A stretch of 6,700 nucleotides of DNA from NCBI GenBank assembly GCA_028291445.1, contig JAQGIA010000168.1, positions 1-6,700 of the forward strand. Reading direction: 5' to 3'. Origin of the DNA: Belnapia sp. Lineage in GTDB: Bacteria; Pseudomonadota; Alphaproteobacteria; Acetobacterales; Acetobacteraceae. A model generated the notes under the pieces. It saw nothing but the letters and a program-made list of their open reading frames with translations, searched no databases and was not told the origin of the DNA. The first letter of the stretch is position 1. Each line of letters starts with the position of its first letter. The position numbers and the translations under genes were made by a program. Positions 1 to 5,435 of the stretch are shown piece after piece.

Positions 1-42
1 CTCGTACCAGAGACGGGCGCCTTCGGCCTGGGCATGGGGCAT
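1..42 (-). CDS. N-terminal fragment of a probable alpha/beta hydrolase
   Basis: Only the first 14 codons are in the window, reading MPHAQAEGARLWYE before the left edge. A strong Shine-Dalgarno sequence (GGAGGA on the minus strand, plus-strand 51-56) lies 8 nt before the ATG at 42-40, which fixes this start over the ATG at 35-33 in another frame. The pattern of a short polar lead followed by 'G-x-R-L-W-Y-E' resembles the first beta strand of alpha/beta hydrolase-fold enzymes (for example 'G-x-x-L-x-Y-E'). That is a family-style resemblance only: no catalytic residue is visible. The gene is divergent from the transporter at 238. Confidence is good that a gene starts here and modest for the family. 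Confidence 0.55.
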   Translation of the reverse strand, partial: MPHAQAEGARLWYE

Positions 43-91
43 GGCTGGTTTCCTCCGCAACGTTGCGGCCGATCCTGCACCGCTTCGCCAG

Positions 92-133
92 GCTTGCCAT
101 CCCCCGCTTGGCATCCCCCGCTTGCCATCCCCG
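92..133. repeat. Three tandem copies of a 14-bp repeat in the divergent spacer
   Basis: Units are GCTTGCCATCCCCC (92-105), GCTTGGCATCCCCC (106-119) and GCTTGCCATCCCCG (120-133), so there is at most one mismatch from consensus per unit. Degenerate relatives follow at 137-150 (CTTGCCGTTCCCCC) and 187-200 (CTTGCCTTCCCGCC). The array lies in the 195-base spacer between the divergent hydrolase and transporter genes, where an operator could sit. It could equally be replication-slippage sequence without function. I see no convincing -35/-10 pair in this spacer. Confidence 0.75.
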
Positions 134-208
134 ACACTTGCCGTTCCCCCACGCCTGCGAATACCCGGCACTGTTAAACCCCGGCACTTGCCTTCCCGCC
201 CGACATTC

Positions 209-214
209 GGGAGG
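209..214 (+). promoter_or_regulatory. Shine-Dalgarno sequence serving the leader ORF
   Basis: GGGAGG lies 9 nt before the ATG at 224 but 23 nt before the first ATG of the transporter at 238. The spacing suits the five-codon ORF and is too long for direct initiation at the transporter. No other ribosome-binding sequence is visible nearer to 238, so this site bears directly on how the transporter is translated. Confidence 0.45.
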
Positions 215-223
215 CTGCGGCCG

Positions 224-241
224 ATGCCAGCACGCCAATGA
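224..241 (+). CDS. Possible five-codon leader ORF (MPARQ)
   Basis: An ATG at 224 is well placed behind GGGAGG and is followed by only four more codons before TGA at 239-241. That stop overlaps the transporter ATG as ATGA (238-241). The arrangement would let a ribosome terminate and restart at the transporter, that is, translational coupling. The peptide has no run of a single amino acid, so classical attenuation is not suggested. It could also be chance: another start for the transporter, or a sequence error in this stretch, would remove it. The frame of the transporter is closed upstream by TAA at 175-177 and offers no alternative ATG, GTG or TTG before 238. Confidence 0.3.
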   Translation: MPARQ

Positions 242-1491
242 TGGGCCGAAGCCCGCCACCCGCCATACCGCGCGCCCCGCCGGATCATCCGCTGGCACGG
301 CTCTTCGCCAATCCCGACTTCGTTCGCCTCTGGGCGGTCGGCGGGCTGGCCAATGCCATGCGATGGGTCGAGATCCTGGTAGCCGGCATCCATGTCTTCG
401 CCCTCACCGGCTCGGCGCTGGCGGTCTCCGTCATCGTGCTGATGCGGGCGCTGCCGCTGCTGCTGTTCGGCGCCGTGGCCGGGGCGCTGGCGGAAACGCT
501 GGACCGCCGCCGGCTGCTGATGGCGGGGCAAATGGCGAGCGGGCTCAGCGCCTGCGCCATCGTCGCCCTGGCGAGCCTGGGCGGTTTGCAGGTCTGGCAC
601 CTGGCGGCATCGGGCTTCCTCGGCGGGCTGGTCTGGACCGGCGAGATGGCCTCGCGCCGGCGGATGGTGACCGAGGTCGCCGGCGAGGCCGACATGGTGC
701 CGGCCGTCGCCACCGACAGCCTGACGGCGAATACCACCCGCATGGCCGGGCCGCTGCTCGGCGGGCTGCTCTACCAGACCCTGGGCCTGGCCGTGGCCTA
801 TGGCGTCGCCGCCGGCTGCTATGCGCTGGCCTTCGCCCTGCTGGCCGGGGTGCGGCATGCGCAGGTGCCGCGCCGGCTGCGGCCACGCCGGCTGGTCGCC
901 GATGTCGCCGATGCGGTGCGGGTGGTGCGGCGCCTGCCGGTGCTGCAGGCGGTGATCCTGGTGACCCTGGCGATGAACGTCTTCGGCTTCAGCTTCACCG
1001 CGGTGCTGCCGGCGCTGGGAGCGCAGGCCTATGGCGCCTCCCCCTTGCAGATCGGCATGCTGACGGCGGCGGAGCCGGCCGGTGCGCTGCTGACCGGGCT
1101 GGCGCTGGCGACCCGCCGCGGGGTGCCGCTCTCGGCGCCGCTGATGGTGGCCGGCTGCGGCATCTTCATGCTGTGCCTGCTGCTGGTCGGGCTGGCGCCG
1201 TCGCTGCCGGTGGCGATCCTGGTACTGATGCTGGGCGGGATCGGCACCGCCGTCTTCGCCGCCTTGCAGACCGCCCTGCCGGTGGTCCGGGCGCCGGCCG
1301 AGGCACGGTCCCGCGTGCTGGGTCTGGTCGCCACCTGCATCGGGATGGGTCCGGCCGGCGCCCTGGCGATCGGCGCGTTGGCGGATCGCTGGGGGCCGGG
1401 GGTCGCCATTCCCTTGATGGCCGGGGGCGGGCTGGTCATGCTGGGCTTCACCGCCTGGATCTTGTGGCGGGGACAGGGGCGCGGCGCATGA
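238..1491 (+). CDS. MFS transporter, MFS_3/EntS-like
   Basis: This encodes a 417-residue integral inner-membrane protein with about 12 hydrophobic segments (roughly residues 33-56, 60-85, 94-114, 120-138, 165-206 as a pair, 234-258, 268-291, 297-319, 323-346, 358-381, 387-410). The MFS loop 2-3 signature appears as GALAETLDRRRLL (82-94), with a second-half echo at GALADRWGP (379-387). The lead 'NPDFVRLW' and the 'DSLTANTTRMAGPLLGG' stretch (160-176) are typical of the MFS_3 group that contains the enterobactin exporter EntS. Family members are mostly proton-driven exporters, and the substrate here cannot be read from sequence. ATG 238 or the adjacent ATG 241 is the only reasonable start. The Shine-Dalgarno sequence is 23 nt away and better suits the short ORF before it. 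The 3' end overlaps the M20 peptidase gene by four bases, so the two probably form one operon. Confidence 0.9.
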   Translation: MMGRSPPPAIPRAPPDHPLARLFANPDFVRLWAVGGLANAMRWVEILVAGIHVFALTGSALAVSVIVLMRALPLLLFGAVAGALAETLDRRRLLMAGQMASGLSACAIVALASLGGLQVWHLAASGFLGGLVWTGEMASRRRMVTEVAGEADMVPAVATDSLTANTTRMAGPLLGGLLYQTLGLAVAYGVAAGCYALAFALLAGVRHAQVPRRLRPRRLVADVADAVRVVRRLPVLQAVILVTLAMNVFGFSFTAVLPALGAQAYGASPLQIGMLTAAEPAGALLTGLALATRRGVPLSAPLMVAGCGIFMLCLLLVGLAPSLPVAILVLMLGGIGTAVFAALQTALPVVRAPAEARSRVLGLVATCIGMGPAGALAIGALADRWGPGVAIPLMAGGGLVMLGFTAWILWRGQGRGA

Positions 1492-2891
1492 GCGAACAGG
1501 TCGGCCAGCATCTGCTGGGGCAGCGGGCGGCGATCCTCGACCGGCTGCTGGCGCTGCTGCGGCTGCCCTCGGTCAGCACCGACCCGGCCTATGCCGGCGG
1601 CATGGCGGCGGCGCGGGACTTCCTGTGCGACCGGCTGCGGGCGCTCGGGTTGCATGACGTGCAGCTGCTGGACGGCGGCGGCCAGCCGGCGATCTACGCG
1701 AGCTGGCTCGGCGCCCCCGGCAAGCCCACCATCATCCTCTACGGCCATTACGACGTGCAGCCGCCGGACCCGCTGGAACTATGGGTGACGCCGCCGTTCG
1801 AGCCCAGCATCCGCGATGGGCGGATCTATGCCCGCGGCGCCTCCGACGTGAAGGGCTCGACCCTGATCGCGATCGAGACCATCGGCGCCTTCCTGGCGAT
1901 GGAGGGCGGCTGCCCGGTCAACATCAAATTTTTTCTCGAAGGCGAGGAGGAAGTTGGCTCGCCGTCCCTGCCGGCCATCATCGAGAAATACCGCGACCTG
2001 CTGGCGGCGGATGCCATGCTCTCGGCCGATGGCGGCCGGGCCAGCATCAGCTTCCCCAGCGTCAGCATCGGCTGCCGCGGCATCACCGCCCTGGCCTTCA
2101 GCCTGCGGACGGCGGCCAAGGACGCGCATTCCGGCCGGGTCGGCGGGGCGGTGCGGAACGCCTTGCACGAGATGGCGAAGCTGGTCGCCTCGCTGCACGA
2201 CGAACAGGGACGCATCCGGGTGGCGGGCTTTCTCGATGGCGCCATGGACGTCACCCAGGACATCCGTGCCGAGGCCGCCGGCCTGCCCTTCGACGAAGCC
2301 GCCTGGTACGCCGACCTCGGCGCCGCCCCCTTCGGCGACCCGGACTATACCGTGCGGGAACGCACCACGGTGCGGCCCACCATCGAGGTGAACGGCATGT
2401 GGGGCGGCTATACCGGAGCCGGCGGCAAGACCGTGCTGCCGTGCGAGGCGCATGCCAAGCTGACCATGCGGCTGGTTCCGGGGCAGGAGCCGGCGGCGGC
2501 CCAGGCAGCGGTGCGGGGGCATCTGGAAGCGCATTGCCCGGCCGGCGTGGTGATCGAGTTCCAGTACCGCCCGGGCGGCACCCGCGCCTTCACCCTCGGC
2601 CCGCGACACCCCCTGCTGCTGGCCGCCGAGCGGGTGACGGAATGGATCCATGGCCGCCGCCCGGTGCGGACCAGGGCGGGCGGCACGGTGCCGATCACCA
2701 CGCTGTTCCAGGAAAGCCTCGGCATCGACAGCCTGATGTTCGGCCTGGCCTCCCCGGACGAGGATGCGCATGCACCGAACGAGTTCTTCCGGCTGGCCTC
2801 GCTCGACGAGGGGTTGCGATCCTGGCCGCTGCTGCTGACCGAGTTGGGCGGATTGACGCCGAAGGATTTCCCCAAGGCCCCGCGCGGTTGA
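1488..2891 (+). CDS. M20 family metallodipeptidase
   Basis: This encodes a 467-residue cytoplasmic di-zinc peptidase of the M20/CNDP (carnosinase-like) type, which cleaves dipeptides or related amide substrates. All family ligands are visible: H87 and D89 in YGHYDVQPPD, bridging D120 in RGASDVKG, catalytic E154 and metal ligand E155 in EGEEEVGS, D181 in SADGG, and H428 in EDAHAPNEFF. The inserted lid/dimerisation domain spans about 195-365. It carries DAHSGRVGG (H214, which in relatives reaches the partner's active site) and GYTGAGGKTVLP (307-318) for substrate binding. Length is normal for the subgroup and there is no signal peptide. The ATG overlaps the transporter stop (ATGA), and AGGGG lies 8 nt upstream, so translation can be coupled. 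Pairing with a transporter suggests processing of an imported or exported peptide-like compound, which is inference. The exact substrate is unknown. Confidence 0.93.
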   Translation: MSEQVGQHLLGQRAAILDRLLALLRLPSVSTDPAYAGGMAAARDFLCDRLRALGLHDVQLLDGGGQPAIYASWLGAPGKPTIILYGHYDVQPPDPLELWVTPPFEPSIRDGRIYARGASDVKGSTLIAIETIGAFLAMEGGCPVNIKFFLEGEEEVGSPSLPAIIEKYRDLLAADAMLSADGGRASISFPSVSIGCRGITALAFSLRTAAKDAHSGRVGGAVRNALHEMAKLVASLHDEQGRIRVAGFLDGAMDVTQDIRAEAAGLPFDEAAWYADLGAAPFGDPDYTVRERTTVRPTIEVNGMWGGYTGAGGKTVLPCEAHAKLTMRLVPGQEPAAAQAAVRGHLEAHCPAGVVIEFQYRPGGTRAFTLGPRHPLLLAAERVTEWIHGRRPVRTRAGGTVPITTLFQESLGIDSLMFGLASPDEDAHAPNEFFRLASLDEGLRSWPLLLTELGGLTPKDFPKAPRG

Positions 2892-2979
2892 TCCCCCGCG
2901 CGCGATTGAATCCGCGGCATGGCAGGGCCATCTGAAAGACGCGGCGCGATGTGGCGTCCATCATTTCAGGGACCCACTC

Positions 2980-3306
2980 ATGCCGAACGACAGTCAATCC
3001 TCGGAGACGGTGCGCTCGGCACGGCTCGATGGCCGGCGGGTGCTGTTCGAGGTTGAGGAAGCGGGAGCCTTGGTGCCCTGCTCCATTTCACTCGGCGCCT
3101 TGCAGGACATCAGCGCGCGGCGGCACTTCAAGACGGCCGAGGTGCTGCAGTGCTTCGCCAAGGCGCAGCCACGGATCGAGGCGGCCGCCCGGCACAAGCT
3201 GCGCACCCGGTTCCATGCCCCGGGCGCGATGCTGAACCTCTGGGCCGATGATTTCGAGGATCTGCCGGCCGATTCCCTGCCGCACCAGCCAGCCGCCGCC
3301 TCCTGA
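2980..3306 (+). CDS. DUF1488 family protein
   Basis: This encodes a 108-residue soluble protein. Its core (about residues 13-85) matches my recollection of the DUF1488 pattern: a short strand 'RRVLFEVEEAG', then 'LVPCSISLGALQDI', then a helix ending 'QPRIEAAARHKLRTR'. The last 20 residues are polar and proline/alanine-rich, and probably disordered. Function of the family is unknown to me; members are small proteins common in Proteobacteria. The start is set by AGGGA (2968-2972) 7 nt before the ATG. The gene is separated from the M20 gene by 88 bases, so it may have its own promoter, although I see no convincing one (TTGAAT at 2906 lacks a good -10). It ends directly at a strong hairpin. Confidence 0.75.
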   Translation: MPNDSQSSETVRSARLDGRRVLFEVEEAGALVPCSISLGALQDISARRHFKTAEVLQCFAKAQPRIEAAARHKLRTRFHAPGAMLNLWADDFEDLPADSLPHQPAAAS

Positions 3307-3308
3307 TC

Positions 3309-3336
3309 CGGTCCGGCCCCCGCAAGGGCCGGACCG
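3309..3336. terminator. GC-rich hairpin between convergent genes, probable bidirectional terminator
   Basis: An 11-bp perfect inverted repeat, CGGTCCGGCCC (3309-3319) and GGGCCGGACCG (3326-3336), encloses a six-base loop (CCGCAA). It begins two bases after the DUF1488 stop and ends 18 bases before the lyase stop codon on the opposite strand. Only a weak T-containing tail (TTGCTTC) follows on the plus strand and none on the minus strand. Position and stem strength, rather than a U-tract, support the call. Confidence 0.7.
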
Positions 3337-3354
3337 TTGCTTCGGGGGCTTCTG

Positions 3355-4290
3355 TCAGCGCTGCGGCATCGCCTGCGGCACGATGGTGGCGATGAGGCTG
3401 GTATCCAGCGCCTCATAGGCATGCAGGCCGATGGTGTCGTAGAGCTCGGCGCGGGTCTGCATCCGGTCCACCAGCTTGTGCGTCCCGCCGTTCTCCCGGA
3501 TGGACACGAACAGCTCCTCCATCGCCTTGTTGGCGACGCGGGCGGCGGAGACCGGCCAGATCACCATCTGGTAGCCCATCTCCTGGAATTCCTGCGCGGT
3601 GAAGAAGGGCGTGCGGCCGAACTCGGTCATGTTCGCCAGCAGCTTCACGTCCGGATAGCCCTCCGCCCGGATGCGGCGGGAGAATTCCGAGAACATCTCG
3701 CGGTTGTTCAGCGCCTCGGGGAAGATCGCATCGGCGCCGCTGTCGAGATAGAGCTTGGCCCGGGCCAGGGCGCCGTCCATGCCCTCGCTGGCGGCGGCAT
3801 CGGTGCGGGCGATGATGTAGAGGTGGCGGCGGGCCTTGCGGGCGGCGGCGACCTTGGCCGCCATGTCATGCGCATCGGCCATCTTCTTGTCGTTCAGATG
3901 GCCGCATTTCTTCGGCAGCAACTGGTCTTCCAGATGCACCGCGGCGGCGCCGGCATCCTCGAAGGTGCGGACCATGTGCATGACGTTCAGCGCCTCGCCA
4001 TAGCCGGTGTCGCCGTCGACCAGCAGCGGCAGGGCGGTGGCACGGGCGATCTGGCGAATGTGGAAGGCGACTTCGTCCACGGTGATCATGCCGAGGTCGG
4101 GGATGCCCATGGAGAGGGTCATGGCGGCGCCCGAGAGGTAAAGCCCCTCGAAGCCGGCCTTCTTCGCCAGCAGCCCGGCCATCCCATTGTGGGCGCCGGG
4201 CAATTGCAGGATGCCGGGGCGTTCCAGCAGCCGGGCGAAGCGATGGCCGGCCGGCTCCTCCGGGACATCGGCGCCGATCACATAGGGCAT
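3355..4290 (-). CDS. prpB: 2-methylisocitrate lyase-like enzyme (PrpB, isocitrate lyase/PEP mutase superfamily)
   Basis: This encodes a 311-residue cytoplasmic TIM-barrel enzyme. PrpB cleaves 2-methylisocitrate to pyruvate and succinate in propionate breakdown. The family core is complete: SGAAMTLSMGIPDLG (53-67), the Mg site DGDTGYGEA (92-100), HLEDQ (119-123), the catalytic loop KKCGH (127-131, Cys129), ARTDA (161-165), PEAL (191-194) and NMTEFGRTP (220-228). The C-terminal 'MQTRAELYD' (277-285) is typical of PrpB rather than of PEP mutases or oxaloacetate decarboxylases. The start is supported by GAGGAG (plus-strand 4299-4304) 8 nt upstream. No prpC, prpD or acnD is next to it, so dimethylmalate lyase-like or another acylcarboxylate lyase activity remains possible. 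It is divergent from coxG and convergent with the DUF1488 gene. Confidence 0.82.
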   Translation of the reverse strand: MPYVIGADVPEEPAGHRFARLLERPGILQLPGAHNGMAGLLAKKAGFEGLYLSGAAMTLSMGIPDLGMITVDEVAFHIRQIARATALPLLVDGDTGYGEALNVMHMVRTFEDAGAAAVHLEDQLLPKKCGHLNDKKMADAHDMAAKVAAARKARRHLYIIARTDAAASEGMDGALARAKLYLDSGADAIFPEALNNREMFSEFSRRIRAEGYPDVKLLANMTEFGRTPFFTAQEFQEMGYQMVIWPVSAARVANKAMEELFVSIRENGGTHKLVDRMQTRAELYDTIGLHAYEALDTSLIATIVPQAMPQR

Positions 4291-4694
4291 CGGTAGAACT
4301 CCTCAGCGGCTGAAGATGAAGGGCCGCGGCGGCCGCGGCATGGCAGAGGAAGGCAATAGCCGAAGACGCCCGGCCTCGCACCCCCGGTGCTGCGTGCAGG
4401 ACGGCCCGGGCATGGTGAACCCGGCCGGTCCGTGGCGCGTTGGCCCGCTGCCATGAATGGATCAGCCTTTGCTCCCCGGCCGCCCACCCCGATCGCCCAC
4501 CCCGGCCGTTCCAGGCTCGCCGAGGACCGCTTCATCGACCGATTTGCCGCAGGACGGCCTTCGTGCCAGGGGTGCCCCGCCAGGCATCCCACCACACCGG
4601 GCTGCCCATCCTTCCCATCGGGCCGCGTTCCGCCGCCGGCGATTTGAGCCGGGGGCGATCTGCTTTAAGGTCCGTCCAAACTCAGGAGCCAAGC
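4291..4694. other. 404-base divergent spacer between lyase and coxG
   Basis: The spacer should hold the promoters of both flanking genes. Next to the lyase are its ribosome-binding site (4299-4304) and a small inverted repeat TCAGC-G-GCTGA (4303-4313). Two SacII-like CCGCGG palindromes sit near 4325-4340. An 11-bp direct repeat CGCCCACCCCG occurs at 4481-4491 and 4494-4504. Several open frames cross the spacer (for example plus 4387-4647 and minus 4278-4595), but none has a recognisable protein pattern or a ribosome-binding sequence I would trust. I see no tRNA, terminator or riboswitch. Confidence 0.5.
4644..4669 (+). promoter_or_regulatory. Weak candidate promoter for coxG
   Basis: TTGAGC (4644-4649) resembles a -35 box and TTTAAG (4664-4669) a -10 box, but the 14-base spacing is shorter than the usual 16-18. 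The -10-like hexamer is one of the few A/T-rich patches in the area and lies 25 bases before the coxG ATG, leaving room for a short leader. This is a guess by pattern. Confidence 0.25.
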
Positions 4695-5435
4695 ATGGAA
4701 ATGACCGGCGAGCGGCGCATCCCCGCGCCGCGGCAGCAAGTCTGGGAAGCCCTGAACGACCCGCAGTCGCTGCAGGCCGCCATTCCCGGTTGCGAATCCG
4801 TCGAACGGATCGGCGACGACCAGTTTCAGGCCAAGGTGTCCCTGAAGCTCGGCCCGATGTCGGCCAAGTTCGGCGGCAAGGTGAAACTCGAAAATCTCAA
4901 CCCGCCAGCCAGCTACACCATCACCGGTGAGGGCAACGGCGGCGCCATGGGCTTCGCCAAGGGCGGCGCCGATGTGGCGCTGGAGGAGCTGGGGCCTTCC
5001 GAGACCCTGCTGACCTACAGCGTCAAGGCGCAGGTCGGCGGCAAGATGGCCCAGCTCGGCGGCCGGCTGATCGACAGCACCGCGAAGCAGATGGCCGACC
5101 AGTTCTTCAACCGCTTCGCCGCCGGGCTGACCCCGCCGCCGGTGGCCGAAGCTGTGGCGGAGCCGGCAGCAGCAGCCCCGCCGGTCGCCGCCGTCGCCGG
5201 CACCGATACCGAGTACCTGGCCGATGCCGCCGGCCCCGGGCCGCTGACCATGCATGGCGCCGAGGGGCCGAGCGCTTCGGGTGCCCCGGTCACCCGGCCT
5301 AATCCCCGTCCGCTGGACCCGGCCGGGATGCAGCCGCTGCGGCTGCTGGGGGCCTTCGAGCCCTTCGGCCTGCCGCTGCAGTTCTGGGGCGGCGCGGCCA
5401 TCATGGTGGTGATCCTGGTGCTGTTATTCCTGTGA
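4695..5435 (+). CDS. coxG: CoxG-like SRPBCC protein with C-terminal membrane anchor
   Basis: This encodes 246 residues. The first ~146 form a CoxG/SRPBCC domain: MTGERRIPAPRQQVWEALND at the start, then 'AIPGCESVERIGDDQF' (29-44), 'VSLKLGPMSAKFGGKV' (48-63), 'GGKMAQLGGRLID' (115-127) and 'MADQFFNRFA' (133-142). A long Ala/Pro-rich linker (about 147-225) leads to one hydrophobic segment (231-246) that ends the protein, a tail anchor with the SRPBCC domain on the cytoplasmic side. In carboxidotrophs CoxG recruits molybdenum CO dehydrogenase to the membrane and has been linked to quinone access, so the anchor fits that role. Start: AGGAG (4684-4688) 6 nt before the ATG. The same frame stays open upstream to an ATG at 4440, but those 85 residues look non-coding. 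The gene overlaps coxD by four bases. The client enzyme is not visible here. Confidence 0.88.
   Translation: MEMTGERRIPAPRQQVWEALNDPQSLQAAIPGCESVERIGDDQFQAKVSLKLGPMSAKFGGKVKLENLNPPASYTITGEGNGGAMGFAKGGADVALEELGPSETLLTYSVKAQVGGKMAQLGGRLIDSTAKQMADQFFNRFAAGLTPPPVAEAVAEPAAAAPPVAAVAGTDTEYLADAAGPGPLTMHGAEGPSASGAPVTRPNPRPLDPAGMQPLRLLGAFEPFGLPLQFWGGAAIMVVILVLLFL

Noticed and set aside
92..133. CRISPR array from the short repeats
   Set aside because: The units are 14 bp, directly adjacent without spacers, and no cas gene is present.
165..200. Sigma-54-like GGCAC/TTGC elements before the transporter
   Set aside because: The GGCAC and TTGC motifs do not occur with the required spacing of a -24/-12 promoter.
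1779..2771. A 330-codon minus-strand open frame opposite the M20 gene
   Set aside because: It is an antisense shadow of a gene with all M20 motifs intact, and shows no recognisable protein pattern.
63..2891. A 942-codon open frame covering the transporter region and the M20 gene
   Set aside because: The part before 1488 is Arg/Gly/Ala-rich shadow translation of the transporter gene in another frame. Only the part from ATG 1488 is a real protein.
2881..2902. Inverted repeat CGCGCGG / CCGCGCG spanning the M20 stop codon as a terminator
   Set aside because: The stem is 7 bp with an 8-base loop, overlaps coding sequence and has no T-tract. Such CG-only matches arise easily at this GC content.
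3337..4296. A 319-codon plus-strand open frame opposite the lyase gene
   Set aside because: It is antisense to a clear PrpB-type protein, and its His/Gly/Ala/Val-rich composition is typical of GC-rich antisense shadow.
4440..4694. Upstream in-frame extension of coxG from ATG 4440
   Set aside because: The 85 added residues are Arg/Pro/Cys-rich and unlike an SRPBCC N-terminus. The ATG at 4695 has a good ribosome-binding sequence and starts exactly where the family domain starts.
4665..5255. Minus-strand open frames opposite coxG and coxD (also 5507-6088)
   Set aside because: These are antisense shadows in high-GC coding sequence, with His/Gly/Arg/Gln-rich low-complexity composition.
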